From an uncultured Paracoccaceae bacterium (GTDB lineage Bacteria; Pseudomonadota; Alphaproteobacteria; Rhodobacterales; Rhodobacteraceae): a stretch of 64,000 nt of DNA. The DNA lies in NCBI GenBank assembly GCA_947493255.1, contig CANLQK010000003.1:248001-312000 (forward strand). The letters run 5' to 3'. The stretch's first letter is position 1. Every line of letters starts with the position of its first letter. The position numbers and the translations under genes are program-made. Positions 62,318 to 64,000 of the stretch are shown here, piece after piece. The notes under the pieces were generated by a model. That model was given only the letters and a program-made list of their open reading frames with translations, had not been told where the DNA came from and did not search any database.

Positions 62318-63942
62318 AGGTATTGGTAATTGGCGGGACTGGTGCCTTTGGGGCGAGGCTGTGCGTACTGTTAAGCCGCGATGGACATGATGTCACCATT
62401 GCGTCTCGCAACGAGCCGCAGGATACGACATTCGCATACCTGTACTTTGATCGAAATGGGCTTCTGGATAGGTTAGCCGGATTTGATGTCGTTGTAGATG
62501 CTGCTGGACCATTTCATGGGTATGGCAATGACCCATACCGCATTGCGAAGGCAGCTATCGAGGCAGGAGCGCACTATTTCGACCTCTCCGATAATGCAGA
62601 TTTCTGTGCGGGGATAAGGACCCTTAACACGTCGGCGAAAGAGGCTGGGTTGAGCGTTGTCTCCGGCATGTCCTCAGTTCCTGCGGTATCGTCTGCGGCC
62701 GTTGCCGCCCTTTGCAGGGGCAAGACACCCTTGATGATTGATGCTGCGATCTTGCCAGGAAACAAAGCACCTCGCGGACGCAGCGTGGTGGAAAGTATCC
62801 TAAATCAAACAGGGCTAGAGTATGAGGTCACGCAAGGCGGAGTACCGGCTTCGATCCGGTCGTGGTCCGATCCGCGTACCTATGACCTTGCTGGCGAGGC
62901 TCGGCAAGCCTGGCGCATAGAGGTTCCCGACGAACGCTTGTTTCCAAGGCATTTTGATTGTCCAACGGTAACTTTCCGGGCCGGTTTGGAGCTCGGGGTT
63001 ATGCGCTACGGGCTTGCTGCTCTCTCTTGGTTACGTTTCAAACTGCGATTTGGTTTGCCTAGATGGTTTGTCACGTTTGTAATGTGGCTGGCACGCCTGT
63101 TGGGGGCCTTTGGAACCGACACAGGCGGTATGGTTGTTGACGTTACCTTGCCGAAAGGGGGCGGGTATATTCGTAGAAGCTGGATAATGAAGGCCAGTAA
63201 CGGTGATGGCCCTTTCACTCCCGCGGTTGCTGTTCGCGCTGCCTGTCGAAACTTGAATATTCTCCCTGCTGGTGCATACCCGGCGTTAGGTGCTGTGACA
63301 CTTGATCAAATTGAAACATGCTTTTCTGACTTAGACATCACGACAGAGACGTCTGAACAGCCCGTTGTTCCGCCTTTCAAGGCCGTACTGGGGCCACGGT
63401 TCATGAACTTGGAGGACGCAGTTCGTGCAACTCATGACGCTGTCACCCCGCGATACTATGAAGGGTGCGCTACTGTAACGCGCGGTACAGGCCTCCAGGC
63501 TCGCATTGCGGCGACGTTGTTTGGCTTTCCACCGACTGGATATGAAGTTCCTGTTTCTGTGTCCAAGACACCATCGGCTGCTGGTGAGACATGGGTGCGC
63601 CAGTTTGGCACATCGGTTTTCCGATCCTACCTTTCACCGTCCATTCGCGGAATGTCGGAACGGTTTGGAATATTCTCGTTCGACTTGGATCTTACAGTTC
63701 AAAGGGGCAAGCTGAGTTTTCCCGTTAAATCAGGTCGCTGTTTGGGTATACCCATTCCCCGCGCCTTGCTGCCGGGCAGCGATGCGACCGAATACACGAA
63801 GGATGGAAAGTTCCATTTTGACGTCCACCTAAAGGCCCCAACCGGTGCGACGTTGGTCCACTATCGTGGTTGGTTGATGCCCCAACCCCAAAGCGAACGT
63901 CGAGACGAACAAGAACAACACTTAGCTCTACACTCTCGTTGA
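62314..63942 (+). CDS. Saccharopine dehydrogenase-like NAD(P) domain fused to DUF4166
   Basis: A 542-residue protein from the ATG at 62314. The N-terminus has a Rossmann motif (VLVIGGTGAFGARLCVLLSR) followed by DVVVDAAGPFHGYGNDPYRI and GVSGMSSVP-type text near 120, as in saccharopine dehydrogenase-like proteins. Residues about 250-300 are hydrophobic and may touch the membrane. The C-terminal ~170 residues, from about 370, match DUF4166 (VLGPRFMNLEDAVRATHDAV; TKDGKFHFDVHLKAPTG). The reaction is unknown. It is coupled to the DCC gene upstream. Confidence 0.82.
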   Translation: MKVLVIGGTGAFGARLCVLLSRDGHDVTIASRNEPQDTTFAYLYFDRNGLLDRLAGFDVVVDAAGPFHGYGNDPYRIAKAAIEAGAHYFDLSDNADFCAGIRTLNTSAKEAGLSVVSGMSSVPAVSSAAVAALCRGKTPLMIDAAILPGNKAPRGRSVVESILNQTGLEYEVTQGGVPASIRSWSDPRTYDLAGEARQAWRIEVPDERLFPRHFDCPTVTFRAGLELGVMRYGLAALSWLRFKLRFGLPRWFVTFVMWLARLLGAFGTDTGGMVVDVTLPKGGGYIRRSWIMKASNGDGPFTPAVAVRAACRNLNILPAGAYPALGAVTLDQIETCFSDLDITTETSEQPVVPPFKAVLGPRFMNLEDAVRATHDAVTPRYYEGCATVTRGTGLQARIAATLFGFPPTGYEVPVSVSKTPSAAGETWVRQFGTSVFRSYLSPSIRGMSERFGIFSFDLDLTVQRGKLSFPVKSGRCLGIPIPRALLPGSDATEYTKDGKFHFDVHLKAPTGATLVHYRGWLMPQPQSERRDEQEQHLALHSR

Positions 63943-63958
63943 GATCTTGTAGGAAAAG

Positions 63959-64000
63959 TGGTGCCCGGGGGCAGAATCGAACTGCCGACACGAGGATTTT
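63959..64000 (-). tRNA. tRNA-Phe (3' part, cut by window edge)
   Basis: Read on the minus strand, the last 42 bases give AAAATCCTCGTGTCGG, then GCAGTTCGATTCTGC and CCCCGGGCACCA. This matches the 3' half of alphaproteobacterial tRNA-Phe: anticodon-stem 3' arm, variable loop, T-arm, acceptor CCGGGC and CCA. The anticodon itself is outside the window, so Phe is by resemblance. Confidence 0.8.

Noticed and set aside
1-64000. Mobile elements, prophage or CRISPR arrays
   Set aside because: No transposase, integrase or phage genes, no direct-repeat arrays and no tRNA-associated attachment duplications were seen.

Overview
The window looks like a chromosomal segment of an alphaproteobacterium of the Rhodobacteraceae (Roseobacter group). 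The basis is the kind of genes present: PrpE, a MaeB-type malic enzyme fused to a phosphotransacetylase-like domain, two complete TRAP transporters, a MerR-led beta-oxidation operon, a Hint-domain protein and several acyl-CoA synthetases. G+C looks moderate by eye. Genes are densely packed with many ATGA-type overlaps. I see no insertion sequence, prophage, CRISPR array or rRNA.

Layout. 1-3.3 kb (minus strand): the 5' end of prpE behind a cluster of TTTGCAAA-like boxes, a small lipoprotein and maeB, whose promoter carries a perfect 26-bp palindrome. 3.4-10.6 kb (plus): a VOC/double-cupin protein, then a tight nucleoside salvage operon (cdd-deoA-deoB-add-upp) and an exported SPOR-domain protein. 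10.7-14.0 kb (minus): acyl-CoA synthetase, exported protein and a membrane protein with a degenerate M48 peptidase domain. 14.1-17.9 kb (plus): DMT transporter, sulfotransferase, Hint protein and ammonium transporter. 17.9-18.8 kb (minus): an ArsR/SRPBCC pair with an inverted-repeat operator.

18.8-26.3 kb (minus) is a beta-oxidation locus: two MerR paralogues, acyl-CoA dehydrogenase, a small unknown, a GST-like protein, thiolase and the FadJ-type bifunctional enzyme. ACGTTnACGT-type palindromes lie before merR and before the thiolase. 26.4-38.7 kb is mixed: two hotdog thioesterases, MATE transporter, pyrD group, periplasmic 5'-nucleotidase, GT-C-like membrane protein, TPM protein, DUF1992, LysM, SRAP repair protein, an unassigned permease and a cupin.

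38.6-45.1 kb (minus) is a malonate catabolic operon: malonyl-CoA decarboxylase, malonyl-CoA synthetase, TRAP transporter and a GlcG-like protein, with a strong hairpin after the binding-protein gene. Next to it, YciI-gntR (minus) diverges from a seven-gene plus-strand operon at 46.4-52.3 kb: FAH hydrolase, nitroreductase, OsmC, a TRAP transporter and a hydroxyquinol-type intradiol dioxygenase. This second operon is my main candidate for an undescribed catabolic system.

52.4-57.4 kb holds yaeQ and a signalling triad: a LuxR-type response regulator, divergent from a cysteine-free molybdopterin-fold exported protein and a hybrid histidine kinase with Hpt. The divergent intergenic region has two identical 14-bp sites in opposite orientation. 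The window ends with tRNA-Gly(TCC), an ABC exporter, an acyl-CoA synthetase, a DCC protein coupled to a saccharopine dehydrogenase-like/DUF4166 fusion, and the 3' part of tRNA-Phe.
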